In this document: positions 53,683 through 63,222 of the stretch, piece after piece
Layout of the letters: each line of letters opens with the position of its first letter
Numbering within the stretch: position 1 is the stretch's first letter
From: Clostridium sporogenes
GTDB lineage: Bacteria; Bacillota; Clostridia; Clostridiales; Clostridiaceae
Reading direction: 5' to 3'
NCBI RefSeq assembly: GCF_001020205.1
Contig: NZ_CP011663.1
Coordinates: 2,418,001-2,482,000 of the forward strand
DNA length: 64,000 nucleotides
Position numbers and translations under genes: made by a program
The notes under the pieces: model-generated
What the model was told of the DNA's origin: nothing
Database searches by the model: none
Seen by the model: only the letters and a program-made list of their open reading frames with translations

Positions 53683-54099
53683 ATGGCAAGAATAACTTTT
53701 TCACAAGAAGGGCTCACACCATTTCAACAATTATTAGGCCATAATAAATATATAATGGAAAAATGGACTTCTTTAGAAGAATGCTTTTTTAATAGTAATA
53801 CATTTACACATGAATTAAAAGAAGAGGTAAGACGTACCCTTGCTTTTAATAACGGATGTCAATATTGTATGTCTAAAGGTAAACCATCTAATAAAATAAC
53901 TGATTCAAAAATTTTAATTGCTACTAAAATCGCAGATATTATTTCTAAAAATCAACTTATTGATAATGAATATTTTAATAGACTAAAAAATGAATTTAGT
54001 GATAATGAAGTTTCTGAACTTTTAGCCTTGATATGCTTTATAACAGCTTCTCAACAATTCGGAGCATTACTTGATTTACAGCCAAGTTGCTCAATTTAA
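53683..54099 (+). CDS. Carboxymuconolactone decarboxylase/AhpD-like protein
   Basis: The 138-residue protein has the AhpD-type C59-QY-C62 motif in EEVRRTLAFNNGCQYCMSKG. The histidine usually four residues after the second cysteine is not present (glycine), so the thiol relay may differ. Perhaps an alkylhydroperoxidase-like or redox-buffer protein. Divergent from the Lrp-type gene. Confidence 0.75.
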   Translation: MARITFSQEGLTPFQQLLGHNKYIMEKWTSLEECFFNSNTFTHELKEEVRRTLAFNNGCQYCMSKGKPSNKITDSKILIATKIADIISKNQLIDNEYFNRLKNEFSDNEVSELLALICFITASQQFGALLDLQPSCSI

Positions 54100-54255
54100 C
54101 TTATCAACAATAACTTAATAACATCTAAAATTAATATTGCTTACTATATAATTTTATTACGACATAAAAATGCCGTAAAATTCATTTCTGAATAATACGA
54201 CATTTAGAAAAATTATTTGATTTTATAGTTCAGTCGTTAAATAAGAAAATTGTTC

Positions 54256-54293
54256 ATCAACTAAGAAAGGTAGAAATGTCTTTCTTAGTTGAT
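54256..54293. terminator. Perfect 14-bp hairpin, convergent gap
   Basis: ATCAACTAAGAAAG and CTTTCTTAGTTGAT with a 10-base loop lie between the convergent CMD and PhzF genes. The T-run is weak on either side, so terminator function is probable rather than certain. The rest of the 54100-54410 gap shows nothing else. Confidence 0.6.
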
Positions 54294-54410
54294 AAAAACA
54301 AACACTATATGCCATATTATATCAATTTTGTACTATACATCAGCAGTCCTTTAGCTACTCCTAGTATTACCTGATAATGGAATTTATATTTTTTACATGT
54401 GCAGCCTGAG

Positions 54411-55331
54411 CTATAAAGTGGGCAGCTCGATCACCCCGGCTCCAAATTTCACACAGGTTCCACCGATCTTGATTTCTGAAAAATTGTTATACGTTTTGCT
54501 AACAGTAATATTAATAAAGCTCGGTCTTCCCATTTCAATTCCCTGCTCATTTATAATCATATATTTACCGTCATATCCTTGTGCCACCAGACCGTGTTCA
54601 ACCAAATATGCTCCCAGCGGACCGCTTGCCCCGCCTGTAGCCGGATCTTCTGCAATGCCCATCGCCGGAGCGAACATCCTGCTGTGTATGGTTGATCCGG
54701 CATGGAGGGTTTCCCTAGTAAAAGCGAATATATGTTTCGTATCCTCCCTTGCCGAAAAGAACTTCTCCCATGTATCAAGCCTTAGCTTTATCTTGCTGAT
54801 CACATCCAGGCTTTTTAGTGGGATATACAAAAAAGGCACGCCGGTAGACACTGTCTGGATAGGGCTGGTTGTATCAATATCGGCGATATCAAGGGAGAGT
54901 AGTTCGGCGGCTGTCCTTATATCTCCAAAGACCTGCCCGAATACCGGCATAGGCTGTTCCATTTCAATCAATCTGATTCTCCCGCCTTCCACGTGAATAG
55001 AAACAGCTATTTCTCCGACGCCTTCTTCAAAAATAAGCTTGTTTATTCCCTCGCGGGTTTCGATAACGCCTTCATCAGCAAGAACAAAAGCCGTACCGAT
55101 GGTTGGGTGGCCTGCCATAGGCAGCTCGGTTTTTGGTGTAAATATTCTGAGCTTTTTATGATTTGGCCCAATATCTGTAACAAAGGTTGTTTCGGAAAAA
55201 TTAAGCTCTCTCGCAATACTCTGCATTTCTTCACTTGACAGCTTTTCCGCATCTTTGAATACGGCCAGCTGATTTCCCCCAAACACCTGATTTGTAAAAA
55301 CATCCACTAAGGTATACTCAAATTTTCTCAT
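54411..55331 (-). CDS. PhzF family isomerase
   Basis: The start at 55331 follows GGAGG by 9 bases; 306 residues. FTNQVFGGNQLAVF at the start, FSETTFVTD with the catalytic glutamate, AGHPTIGTAFVLAD and DPATGGASGPLGAYL are the PhzF family marks. Members catalyse isomerisations/epimerisations; the substrate is unknown here. The gene uses many C/G-ending codons, unlike its neighbours, which suggests recent transfer from a higher-GC bacterium. Confidence 0.9.
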   Translation of the reverse strand: MRKFEYTLVDVFTNQVFGGNQLAVFKDAEKLSSEEMQSIARELNFSETTFVTDIGPNHKKLRIFTPKTELPMAGHPTIGTAFVLADEGVIETREGINKLIFEEGVGEIAVSIHVEGGRIRLIEMEQPMPVFGQVFGDIRTAAELLSLDIADIDTTSPIQTVSTGVPFLYIPLKSLDVISKIKLRLDTWEKFFSAREDTKHIFAFTRETLHAGSTIHSRMFAPAMGIAEDPATGGASGPLGAYLVEHGLVAQGYDGKYMIINEQGIEMGRPSFINITVSKTYNNFSEIKIGGTCVKFGAGVIELPTL

Positions 55332-55507
55332 AATCGGATTCCTCCCATTCATTGTTTCCTAATATTTCTTTTTGATATTATAGCAAATGAAGTTTATTTT
55401 GGATTTTTCAAAAAAATAACTTCCCTAAGGTTAATAAATATTTTTTCATTAAATAGCCCTCCAATACTTAAACATAATTTACTCCATAATTATAAATCAA
55501 TTACGTA

Positions 55508-55536
55508 TATAACAGTCAAACTCAAAGTATAACAGT
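55508..55536. promoter_or_regulatory. Direct repeats TATAACAGT, candidate MocR operator
   Basis: TATAACAGT occurs at 55508-55516 and 55528-55536, start to start 20 bases (two helical turns). Related TATAACTGT and TATAACAC follow at 55621-55638. Direct repeats at this spacing are typical of GabR/PdxR-type MocR regulators. Confidence 0.45.
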
Positions 55537-55655
55537 TAATTTTTAAACACAATTATGATTTCGATAGCTTTCAAGCTTGAATCACGATATAATACAGATA
55601 TATAATTTAATAATAATTATTATAACTGTATATAACACTTTGGGAGAGTTTGTTT

Positions 55656-57149
55656 ATGAATATTAAAATTGATAAGAATAGTCTAATTACTATAACTCAA
55701 CAACTAGTTCATTACTTTTCGGATAGAATTATGTCTGGATTTATAAAAGCTGGTCAAAAGCTACCTTCTATCAGAAGTCTAGCCAAGGAATTAGGTATTA
55801 GCCCAATGACTATAATTAAAGCGTATAATAATTTAGAGCAAAATGGTTTGGTAACTACAATCCAAGGTAAAGGTACCTATGTTAATGAAAGAAACAGCAC
55901 GGTGAAATCTAATAATATTACTGAAAAAGATAGTTTTCAGTGGCAAATGTCTGTGCCAGACTATTTATCTCGGGCTCAATTTAGATATAATCCTAATTTA
56001 TCCTACTCCAATGATTACTATAATTTGTCCGTGGCCTCATTAAATCACAAACTGTTACCTACAAAAACTATATTAAAGGATTCTTTAGGCTTAATTCAAA
56101 ATGATATAAAGCTTCTTTCTCAATATCCTCCTGCTCAAGGTGATTATGAGTTTAGAAATATCATGTCTCAATACTTGAGATCAAAAGAAATAGCTACTTC
56201 ACCGGAAAATATTTTAGTAACTAGTGGTTCACAACAAGGAATAAGTCTTATAGCCAGCACCTTTATTGGACCTGGAGATATTGTAGTTATGGAAACTCCT
56301 ACATATCCAGGGGCTATAGATTTATTTAAATGCAGAGGAGCAGTAATTTTAACTGTTCCTGTTGACAGTGAAGGTATGCGAACTGATATTTTAATGAACC
56401 TATGTGATAAACACTCGCCAAAGCTTATCTATACTATTCCAAACTTTCACAATCCAACTGGATATAGTATGAGTTCAAAACGGAAAGTAGAGCTTTTAGA
56501 TATAGCTAGATATAACGATATTCTTATAGTTGAAGATGATCCTTGGAATGAAATTTCATATAAAAGAGAAAAGATTAAAACAATAAAATCCATGGATACT
56601 GATGGACATGTAGTTTATATAAAAAGTCTTAGCAAGATCCTAGGTCCTTCCTACCGGCTAGCTGTCATTATATCAGAGAGTTCCATACTCTCACGACTTA
56701 TAGCAGCTAAAGCTAATCATGATCTTGGAACATCTGTACTAATTCAAAAGACTATTATAAACTTTATCCAGTCCAATAAAATCACATATTATATTGAAAG
56801 TTTAAATAAACAGCTGGTAAAAAGACGTGATAAGGTAATTAGTTTATTGAAGAGCCATGCACCTTCTGGTATGAAGTGGGCCATACCTGAAGGTGGAATA
56901 AATATTTGGGTTACACTTCCTAAAAATTTTAATGTCGAGAAGCTATTATCTTACTCTATTACAACAAAGAATATTTCTTTTTTACCTGGAACCATATGTT
57001 ATCCTAATGAAGTAGAATTTAATAATCTTAGAATATGCTTCACATATTTAGATGAAGAATTCATAGAAGATACTATAATTGAGCTTTGTAACCTCATAAA
57101 GCTTCTATATACAACTAAAAACATTACTGACTATAGGCCTATTATTTAA
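55656..57149 (+). CDS. MocR-type regulator: GntR HTH fused to PLP aminotransferase-like domain
   Basis: The ATG at 55656 (GGGAGAG, 7 bases) gives 497 residues. An N-terminal GntR winged helix (about 10-75: GQKLPSIRSLAKELGISPMT) is joined to a class I aminotransferase fold with the PLP lysine in YIKSLSKILGPS near 325 and N/D/Y residues upstream (IPNFHNPTGYSMS). MocR regulators sense PLP or amino-aldehydes. It is divergent from the PhzF gene. Confidence 0.9.
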   Translation: MNIKIDKNSLITITQQLVHYFSDRIMSGFIKAGQKLPSIRSLAKELGISPMTIIKAYNNLEQNGLVTTIQGKGTYVNERNSTVKSNNITEKDSFQWQMSVPDYLSRAQFRYNPNLSYSNDYYNLSVASLNHKLLPTKTILKDSLGLIQNDIKLLSQYPPAQGDYEFRNIMSQYLRSKEIATSPENILVTSGSQQGISLIASTFIGPGDIVVMETPTYPGAIDLFKCRGAVILTVPVDSEGMRTDILMNLCDKHSPKLIYTIPNFHNPTGYSMSSKRKVELLDIARYNDILIVEDDPWNEISYKREKIKTIKSMDTDGHVVYIKSLSKILGPSYRLAVIISESSILSRLIAAKANHDLGTSVLIQKTIINFIQSNKITYYIESLNKQLVKRRDKVISLLKSHAPSGMKWAIPEGGINIWVTLPKNFNVEKLLSYSITTKNISFLPGTICYPNEVEFNNLRICFTYLDEEFIEDTIIELCNLIKLLYTTKNITDYRPII

Positions 57150-57150
57150 T

Positions 57151-57193
57151 AAAAATCAGGACCTACTTTATCATTGTAAGTCCTGATTTTTTT
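57151..57193 (+). terminator. Terminator of the MocR gene
   Basis: AAAAATCAGGAC and GTCCTGATTTTTTT form a perfect 10-bp or longer stem with a T7 tail. Confidence 0.9.
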
Positions 57194-57352
57194 AAAATTG
57201 TATTAATGATTTGTTGAGTTATAGTGAAAATTAATATTTTCCGTATAATCTCATGCAATAAAAAATCTAAGACTTCCCCATTAAGTTTATAATGAAATTT
57301 CTCACAATTAAATCTGGATGAATCATGATTACGAACTAACTTTTGATAATGC

Positions 57353-58447
57353 TCATTTTTTGCATATTGCTATAAGTGGTATCTTCAGTTCCTGTTCCGT
57401 CATCCCAGCATGATTGGAAATAAATTGATTTGATTTTTGAGAATAAACAATACCTTTGTCACTAATTGCTACTGCTAAATAATCTCCTATAAATTCTTCA
57501 AACTTAGGATGCATTTTTCCAACACCAAATATACTCTTTTCGATAACCTCTTCTTTTGAGTACAATAAAAAGTCGTGGCCAAAATTATAATGGAATTCAG
57601 TGGGAAAATCATTCAAATATTCATCTTTTATATAGAACGCTGTAGCTCTTGTTTCGATAGAAGTTGGACGTTTTAACATAGTAATTAACTTAGGATAATC
57701 ACTCAAAATATAGTGCTTCAAATTACAATGTCCATGGTCTGCAGTAACAATAACCAATGTATCGGATAATTTTTTGCACATATCTGTTACTTTTTCTTCG
57801 AGTTCTTTTATATTCGCAGTAACCAGACTGTTATAGCAACCAAACTCATGCATTAAGCTATCAGGATTTTCCCAATATCCATATATGTATTTTTTCTCGG
57901 AGGTAGCACACAACCCTTCTACTTCATGCGTCAATTCATCAAATGTTTTTATTTTATTACTTCCGAATTTCGATACACTATATGCATTAGCCCTCCCAGC
58001 ATCTCTTATTTTTTGGTAAATACTTTTATACGGTATAAATTGACTGGCAACATGATAACCCTCCACCTGAATTTCTGTGTCTTTTTCCGTATTAATAAAT
58101 GCGTTTACAATTTTATTTATTTCACTAAAATACAAACTCCATCCTAACCACCCATGTTCCAAAGGGGTTAAACCACTTTCAATAGAGGTTGTTGCTGATG
58201 TAGTAGTTGGAGGAAACACAGATGAATATTCCTTAATCAAATTCTTTCGGAAAAAACCATTTTCCGATAAATGATATTGTAATGTATCAACCCCTAATCC
58301 ATCCAATAGCAAGATAACTACATTTTTATATTGATATTTCAAAAGCTCGTCCACTTCTTTTAGTGTACTATGTTCACTCTCAGCACCAAAATATTCTAAG
58401 ATAGAGCAAGCAAGATTCACGATACTATTATTATAATCAACAAACAT
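57353..58447 (-). CDS. Alkaline-phosphatase superfamily phosphodiesterase/nucleotide pyrophosphatase
   Basis: The 364-residue protein has VVILLLDGLGVDTL with the first metal aspartate, PPTTTSATTSIESG with the catalytic threonine, and VTADHGHCNLKH plus HAGMTEQELKIPLI with the remaining metal ligands: the type I phosphodiesterase (PF01663) pattern. No signal peptide is seen, so it is probably cytoplasmic. Single gene; substrate unknown. Confidence 0.87.
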   Translation of the reverse strand: MFVDYNNSIVNLACSILEYFGAESEHSTLKEVDELLKYQYKNVVILLLDGLGVDTLQYHLSENGFFRKNLIKEYSSVFPPTTTSATTSIESGLTPLEHGWLGWSLYFSEINKIVNAFINTEKDTEIQVEGYHVASQFIPYKSIYQKIRDAGRANAYSVSKFGSNKIKTFDELTHEVEGLCATSEKKYIYGYWENPDSLMHEFGCYNSLVTANIKELEEKVTDMCKKLSDTLVIVTADHGHCNLKHYILSDYPKLITMLKRPTSIETRATAFYIKDEYLNDFPTEFHYNFGHDFLLYSKEEVIEKSIFGVGKMHPKFEEFIGDYLAVAISDKGIVYSQKSNQFISNHAGMTEQELKIPLIAICKK

Positions 58448-59177
58448 ATTTTTCTCCCTCTACTTTTAACAGCTTATTATAAATAATCTTTAGTTCGCCA
58501 TTTTTTACTATTGTGATTTGACTAATAGTAATTATATCACATTTCCATCAATAAATGGTTATTTTAGTAATATATATAATATTTTCACTTCCTAACACCG
58601 TATTATTCAATTTTCAAAGAACATTATTCTTATCTACATTTTCAAAAGTTACGCCGCCTTTATTTCAGATTGTGTACAAATTTAAATACATCTCATGTTA
58701 ATGTTCAACTACTGTAAAATCAATATTCCTTAAAATTAAAAATAGCACCCCCCCATTGGAATATCAAGATTTTCTTGAAAGCTTTTCCGATGATTTTATA
58801 AAATAGAAATTTCTATAAAAAATCCTATATAAACCACTAATATGATTGAGTTTACATTACTTTTATTTTTTAATTTACCTGGAAAAACTACTATAATGGA
58901 TGCACAGTATCTGACACCATAAATATTCTCAAATAAACTTGACATTGCAGTATACTTCAATGCTTATTATTTAATTATCATCCATTGATGTTTTTCATTA
59001 CGGATGAATTTGACCAAACACTTCTTAGTTTCAAACGGAGTTTGCTTAAAAGAAATCCCTACTCCAGTTGAAGCTTAGAAGAACTAACATAGGGACGTAG
59101 CTGCTCTTATCTGCAACTTATAAAAAATAGCAGTATTAGGGCAGGTAGTCATCAGATAAAATAGGAGGTAGTTTATA
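58448..59177. other. Long gap with a repeat copy and a possible structured leader
   Basis: It holds the second dispersed 30-mer (58682-58711). From 58980 a short fragment reads FDQTLLSFKRSLLKRNPYSS in one frame without a start. Nearer to the hydrolase start, CCCTA-TAGGG (about 59059-59093) and GCTGCT-AGCAGT (about 59100-59136) can form two hairpins in the presumed leader. No intact gene is seen. Confidence 0.45.
58682..58711. repeat. Dispersed 30-mer, copy 2
   Basis: Same 30-base sequence as 43099-43128, followed by TGTAAAAT rather than AGTAAAAT. Flanks differ otherwise. Confidence 0.75.
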
Positions 59178-60641
59178 ATGAGAATGTTAGAGGTTATTTT
59201 ATTCCTAGTGATTTTGACAACTACTGGTGGAATTCTTTTTGTAAAACCAAATCGCCGTCTGGATATAGTTTTTTTGATGTCCGTGGTGCTAGTTATGTTA
59301 CTACATGGAACTATTAATCATTTTCGCATACAGATGCTTCCATCTTATGCCGTAGCATTGGTGCTGGTAATCGTCTTAATCCACAGATTGATAAAATCAG
59401 ACAGTAAACATAAATCTCAATCTATACCTAAGTCACTATTAAAAAAGAGCTTTGTATCCATTTTGGTTTTGATATTCATCGGTACGTCTGCGTATTTAAG
59501 CTTTCTGTTGCCTGTCTTTACTATGCCTAAGCCAACTGGTAACTATGGAATTGGTACTGTTTCCCCTCATCTTACTGATGAATCCCGTGCTGAAACTTTA
59601 AGTACCTCTCCCGATGACAAGCGAGAGATCATGGTAAATGTCTGGTATCCAGTTGACCAAAAGGATATTAAAGGAAAAGCAGTTGAACATTACCCTTCTG
59701 AACTAGGAGAGGCAATTAGCCTAGTGTTTAATATACCTAAGCAGTTATTCACCCATTTGTCACAAGTTCCTACTCATGTTGTCCAGGGCGCTAAAATATC
59801 AACAGCTGAATCCAAGTATCCAGTACTGTTGTTCTCTCCCGGAGTACGCTCCACCCGTTTTCAGAGCTTGACAACTATTGAAGAACTTGTAAGTCATGGG
59901 TATATAGTAGTAGGCCTGGATCATCCATATACATCTGCCAAGGTAGCATTTCCTGATGGACGTTCTATTTTCTACAAGCCAGATATCAAAAGTATGACAG
60001 CATCTGAGCTATACAAACATAACATTGGGAATGTAGGAATTCGTGTAGCAGATGTCAGATTCCTTCTTGACACTCTTACAAAATGGAATAAAAAAGATCC
60101 TAATTCTCTACTCCAAGGTAAGCTAGACCTTGAGCGTATTGGAATGTTCGGACATTCCTATGGAGGAGCAACAACTGCAGAAGCCCTAGCTCAAGATAAT
60201 CGACTAAAGGCAGGTGTAAGTCTAGAAGGCGGATTCTGGGGGAGTGTTTCTCAAAAGGGTTTAAAGCAGCCGTTTATGTATTTGATGTCAGGCGGTACAG
60301 CCGCAAGCTTTGATCCATCTACTATAAAAAAAGATAAGGTGTTCTATGAGGAGTTTATCCCTGATCTCCAATCGGTTATAAACAAAAGTACTAACAGCAC
60401 ATACTATTTAACTGTAGATCATTTTATTCATCAGAGCTTTACAGATATATCACTAATGTCTCCTTTACTTTTTGCCAAGGGCATTGATCCAGTTCATAAC
60501 ATAGATATTACAAGATCTTATGTAAGAGCTTTTTTTGACCAGTATTTTAAAGGTAACCATTCAATTCTTCTAGATGGGCCTTCGTCTAAGTACCCTGAAG
60601 TAAAATTTAGTGATATATACACGAAAAAAAGATTGAATTAA
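59178..60641 (+). CDS. Membrane-anchored alpha/beta hydrolase (PAF-acetylhydrolase-like)
   Basis: The 487-residue protein has four hydrophobic N-terminal segments (about 2-22, 28-46, 53-72 and 93-115) and an extracytoplasmic hydrolase domain: LLFSPGVRSTRFQ, the nucleophile elbow MFGHSYGGAT (Ser near 328) and a late His in VDHFIHQSF. It matches the platelet-activating factor acetylhydrolase type. Followed 33 bases later by a MerR regulator on the same strand. Confidence 0.85.
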   Translation: MRMLEVILFLVILTTTGGILFVKPNRRLDIVFLMSVVLVMLLHGTINHFRIQMLPSYAVALVLVIVLIHRLIKSDSKHKSQSIPKSLLKKSFVSILVLIFIGTSAYLSFLLPVFTMPKPTGNYGIGTVSPHLTDESRAETLSTSPDDKREIMVNVWYPVDQKDIKGKAVEHYPSELGEAISLVFNIPKQLFTHLSQVPTHVVQGAKISTAESKYPVLLFSPGVRSTRFQSLTTIEELVSHGYIVVGLDHPYTSAKVAFPDGRSIFYKPDIKSMTASELYKHNIGNVGIRVADVRFLLDTLTKWNKKDPNSLLQGKLDLERIGMFGHSYGGATTAEALAQDNRLKAGVSLEGGFWGSVSQKGLKQPFMYLMSGGTAASFDPSTIKKDKVFYEEFIPDLQSVINKSTNSTYYLTVDHFIHQSFTDISLMSPLLFAKGIDPVHNIDITRSYVRAFFDQYFKGNHSILLDGPSSKYPEVKFSDIYTKKRLN

Positions 60642-60674
60642 AATAATTAATTATAAAGAATGGGGGTAATATAA

Positions 60675-61058
60675 GTGAACAAAATGACACGCGGTGAACT
60701 AGCAAGGCAAACTGGGATAAGTACATCAACTATACGCTACTATGAAGATAGTGGCATCTTGCCTGCCCCAAAGCGGATAGACAATGGTTATCGAATCTAC
60801 ACAGATGATTATCTTGTGAAAATTAAATTCATCAAAGATGCTAAATCATTAGGATATTCTCTAAAAGAAATCAAAGAAATACTGCAAATGCTCAGTCAAG
60901 AAATGGATGGAGAGAATTTAAAAGGATTGGTAAAGAATAAAATCTGCGAAATTGAAGAGAGAATTAAAACCCTGCACTCTATTCAAAGGATGCTTACTGA
61001 TTTGCTCAATACTTCTGAAGAAGACATACAAAACTATTTACAATCGTTTCGTATATAA
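60675..61058 (+). CDS. MerR family transcriptional regulator
   Basis: The GTG start at 60675 (GGGGG, 8 bases) gives 127 residues. HTH: RGELARQTGISTSTIRYYED, wing GYRIYTDDYLV, then a coiled-coil dimerisation helix to 127; no cysteine metal site in the tail, so not a metal sensor of the classical kind. Probably co-transcribed with the hydrolase. Confidence 0.88.
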   Translation: MNKMTRGELARQTGISTSTIRYYEDSGILPAPKRIDNGYRIYTDDYLVKIKFIKDAKSLGYSLKEIKEILQMLSQEMDGENLKGLVKNKICEIEERIKTLHSIQRMLTDLLNTSEEDIQNYLQSFRI

Positions 61059-61073
61059 ATTAAATACAACTAC

Positions 61074-61108
61074 GCCACCCATATATTTAATTATTAAGGG
61101 TGGCTTTC
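61074..61108 (+). terminator. Terminator of the hydrolase-MerR operon
   Basis: GCCACCC and GGGTGGC form a 7-bp GC-rich stem 16 bases after the MerR stop, with TTTCC beyond. Confidence 0.65.
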
Positions 61109-61291
61109 CATATATATTAATGTTCAACTAAGAGAAAAGATTGCAGATATGAATATTTATTTCAATATTCTTTTTATAAATTTATATAGCGCTAATGATA
61201 TTATAATAGATTTTATAGCTATCTAAATAACAACTTCCTTAACCTAATCATATAATAATTCTATGAGAAATATTGTACAGGAAGGGATTAA

Positions 61292-61747
61292 ATGAGCAAA
61301 TTGAACCCTGAAAAACTTTCAGTGGAATTTAGAGATGGAGTAACTAGCACAGAGCCTATTCTAGGAAGACGCTACACCCTTACTCATTCTGATATAACCG
61401 CAGAGCTTTTTTTAACCATTGGATTAACCTATGCCTATGACAAAATTAGTTCTATGCGGGATGAAGTTCTTGGTGAATGGATTGAAAAAGGGAAAAACTA
61501 CTTCTTTCATGTGTATCTACATGTAGATGGAAACAATCCAATTGTTACAGGTGTACGAAACCATATTTTCAGGCGTGAACTTCCTCTTGCTTTAGAGGCT
61601 ATTAGATATGGTGATAGAAAATTTTTTATTTCTCACCCCAAGCTAGATAATTCTCCAATAATAGTACATTTTATGTCATCTTATCCTAGCTTTAATAGAA
61701 TAGAAAAATGGGGTACTTTTTCAGATTATTCTTTGAAAAAGCGATAA
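61292..61747 (+). CDS. Staygreen (SGR) family protein, Mg-dechelatase homologue
   Basis: The 151-residue protein shows the SGR core: LNPEKLSVEFRDGVTSTEPI at the start, RRYTLTHSDITAELFLTIG, GKNYFFHVYLHVDGNN and HFMSSYPSFNRIEKWG. In plants SGR removes Mg from chlorophyll a; bacterial homologues occur in non-photosynthetic Firmicutes, where the natural substrate is unknown. No tetrapyrrole gene lies nearby. GGAAGGG ribosome binding site; single gene with its own terminator. Confidence 0.85.
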   Translation: MSKLNPEKLSVEFRDGVTSTEPILGRRYTLTHSDITAELFLTIGLTYAYDKISSMRDEVLGEWIEKGKNYFFHVYLHVDGNNPIVTGVRNHIFRRELPLALEAIRYGDRKFFISHPKLDNSPIIVHFMSSYPSFNRIEKWGTFSDYSLKKR

Positions 61748-61777
61748 AACATAATATTATCATATAAAAACATTTAT

Positions 61778-61811
61778 AAAAAGCCCTCACAATGTGAGAG
61801 CTTTTCTTTTT
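61778..61811. terminator. Bidirectional terminator
   Basis: AAAAAGCCCTCAC (61778-61790) pairs with GTGAGAGCTTTT (one C-A mismatch) and CTTTTTT follows; the minus strand ends the esterase gene. Confidence 0.85.
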
Positions 61812-61940
61812 TAACTATAGTATACTAGACATTAAAAATCTTTTCTATCAAGTAAAGATGGCAATTTGTCAACTAAACTTAACTTTTATCTCTGCAACAT
61901 CCTTTATAATAAATTTTGTAATAAAATAATTATATTAAGT

Positions 61941-62972
61941 TTATTTTTGAAACTCTTTTTGTATATATAGAGAAATTTGATTTAATGCTTCGTCTGCTTT
62001 ATTTGTAATCTTATCCATTGTAATAAATCCATGAGTAATACCTTTATATCTAGTAACCTCTGCTTTAACCCCAGATTCTTTTAGTTTATTAGCATAAGCT
62101 TCCCCTTCATCTCTAAGAGGATCAATTTCTGCTGTCACTACGAGTGTATCAGGTAATTTTCTAAGATCCTTAGATAAAAGTGGGGATGCATAAGGGTTTT
62201 TCCTATCTTCTTTTTTTGGTGCATAAATTGAAATATACTTTTCCATATCCTCTGTTGAAACATTTAAGCTATTAGAAAAATGAGACCAAGATTTACTGTT
62301 CAGTTTAAATATATTTGTTGATGGATATATTAATACCTGACATGTTATAGGAGGTCCATTTTTATCCCGTGACATTGATGAAACTGCAGCTGAAAGATTT
62401 CCACCTGCACTGTCCCCTACAACTGCTATATGTTTTTCATCTCCATTTATGCTTTTTGCATTTTTATAAGTCCACTGAAGCACATTATATACATCATTAA
62501 GACCAGCGGGGAAAGGATTTTCTGGGGCAAGCCTATAGTTTACAGATATTACAATTGCTTTTGTATTCTGCGAAAGCTTTCTACAAACCCCATCAATAGT
62601 ATCAACATTTCCTCCAATCCAGAAACCACCATGTGAATAAATGATTATAGGGAAATTACTACCCTTTTCAGGTGTATATATTCGTACTGGTATTTTTTCA
62701 TTATTCATTTTTATATGAAGGTTTTTAATATTGGAAAATGGTATAGGTTTATTTGACCACCTAGTTGATTGTTTATTTAAATCTCCTCTAGTTTCTTCAA
62801 TTGATTTACTATTGAGTGATTTAGGATTAAGAATTTTATATAACTGCAAGTTTGTAGCAACATACATATTAAGCTTACCATTCTTGGTCTCAGTTAAATT
62901 CTTAATAATAAAAAATCCTGCTATTACAAGTATAACTAGAATAACCAATCCTATTTTTATTACTTTTTTCAC
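61941..62972 (-). CDS. HSL-type alpha/beta hydrolase (esterase/lipase)
   Basis: The GTG at 62972 is favoured because GGAGG lies 8 bases upstream; the ATG at 62987 overlaps the ribosome binding site. The protein has 343 residues with one N-terminal membrane anchor (about 3-24). HSL family marks: IYSHGGFWIGG (oxyanion hole), YRLAPENPFPAG, GDSAGGNLSAAV (nucleophile Ser), TAEIDPLRDEG (Asp) and GITHGFIT (His). Ester substrates are not known. Confidence 0.9.
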   Translation of the reverse strand: MKKVIKIGLVILVILVIAGFFIIKNLTETKNGKLNMYVATNLQLYKILNPKSLNSKSIEETRGDLNKQSTRWSNKPIPFSNIKNLHIKMNNEKIPVRIYTPEKGSNFPIIIYSHGGFWIGGNVDTIDGVCRKLSQNTKAIVISVNYRLAPENPFPAGLNDVYNVLQWTYKNAKSINGDEKHIAVVGDSAGGNLSAAVSSMSRDKNGPPITCQVLIYPSTNIFKLNSKSWSHFSNSLNVSTEDMEKYISIYAPKKEDRKNPYASPLLSKDLRKLPDTLVVTAEIDPLRDEGEAYANKLKESGVKAEVTRYKGITHGFITMDKITNKADEALNQISLYIQKEFQK

Positions 62973-63222
62973 TTCATTTACCTCCATCCACTATAAAAAT
63001 TCTGCAATAAAAATAACTAAATTTACTTATATATTTTTTCCTTTACGCATTTTAATATACTTAAAATCTTTGAACATTAATTTCTAGTTTAGAATGCGGA
63101 ACTTTAGGCTCATTGTATAAAGAACATTGATAAAAAGAATAAATAATTGCTGTACATTTTAAGTCATTCTTCCATATAAATAACATATAATATACTGTTC
63201 ACACTTTATCAGGAGGTAATTT

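Noticed and set aside
54256..54293. Transposon end
   Set aside because: A 14-bp hairpin between convergent genes is more simply a terminator; no target duplication seen.
54397..54996. 199-codon plus-strand frame opposite the PhzF gene
   Set aside because: Stop-poor antisense of a GC-richer gene; all PhzF motifs are on the minus strand.
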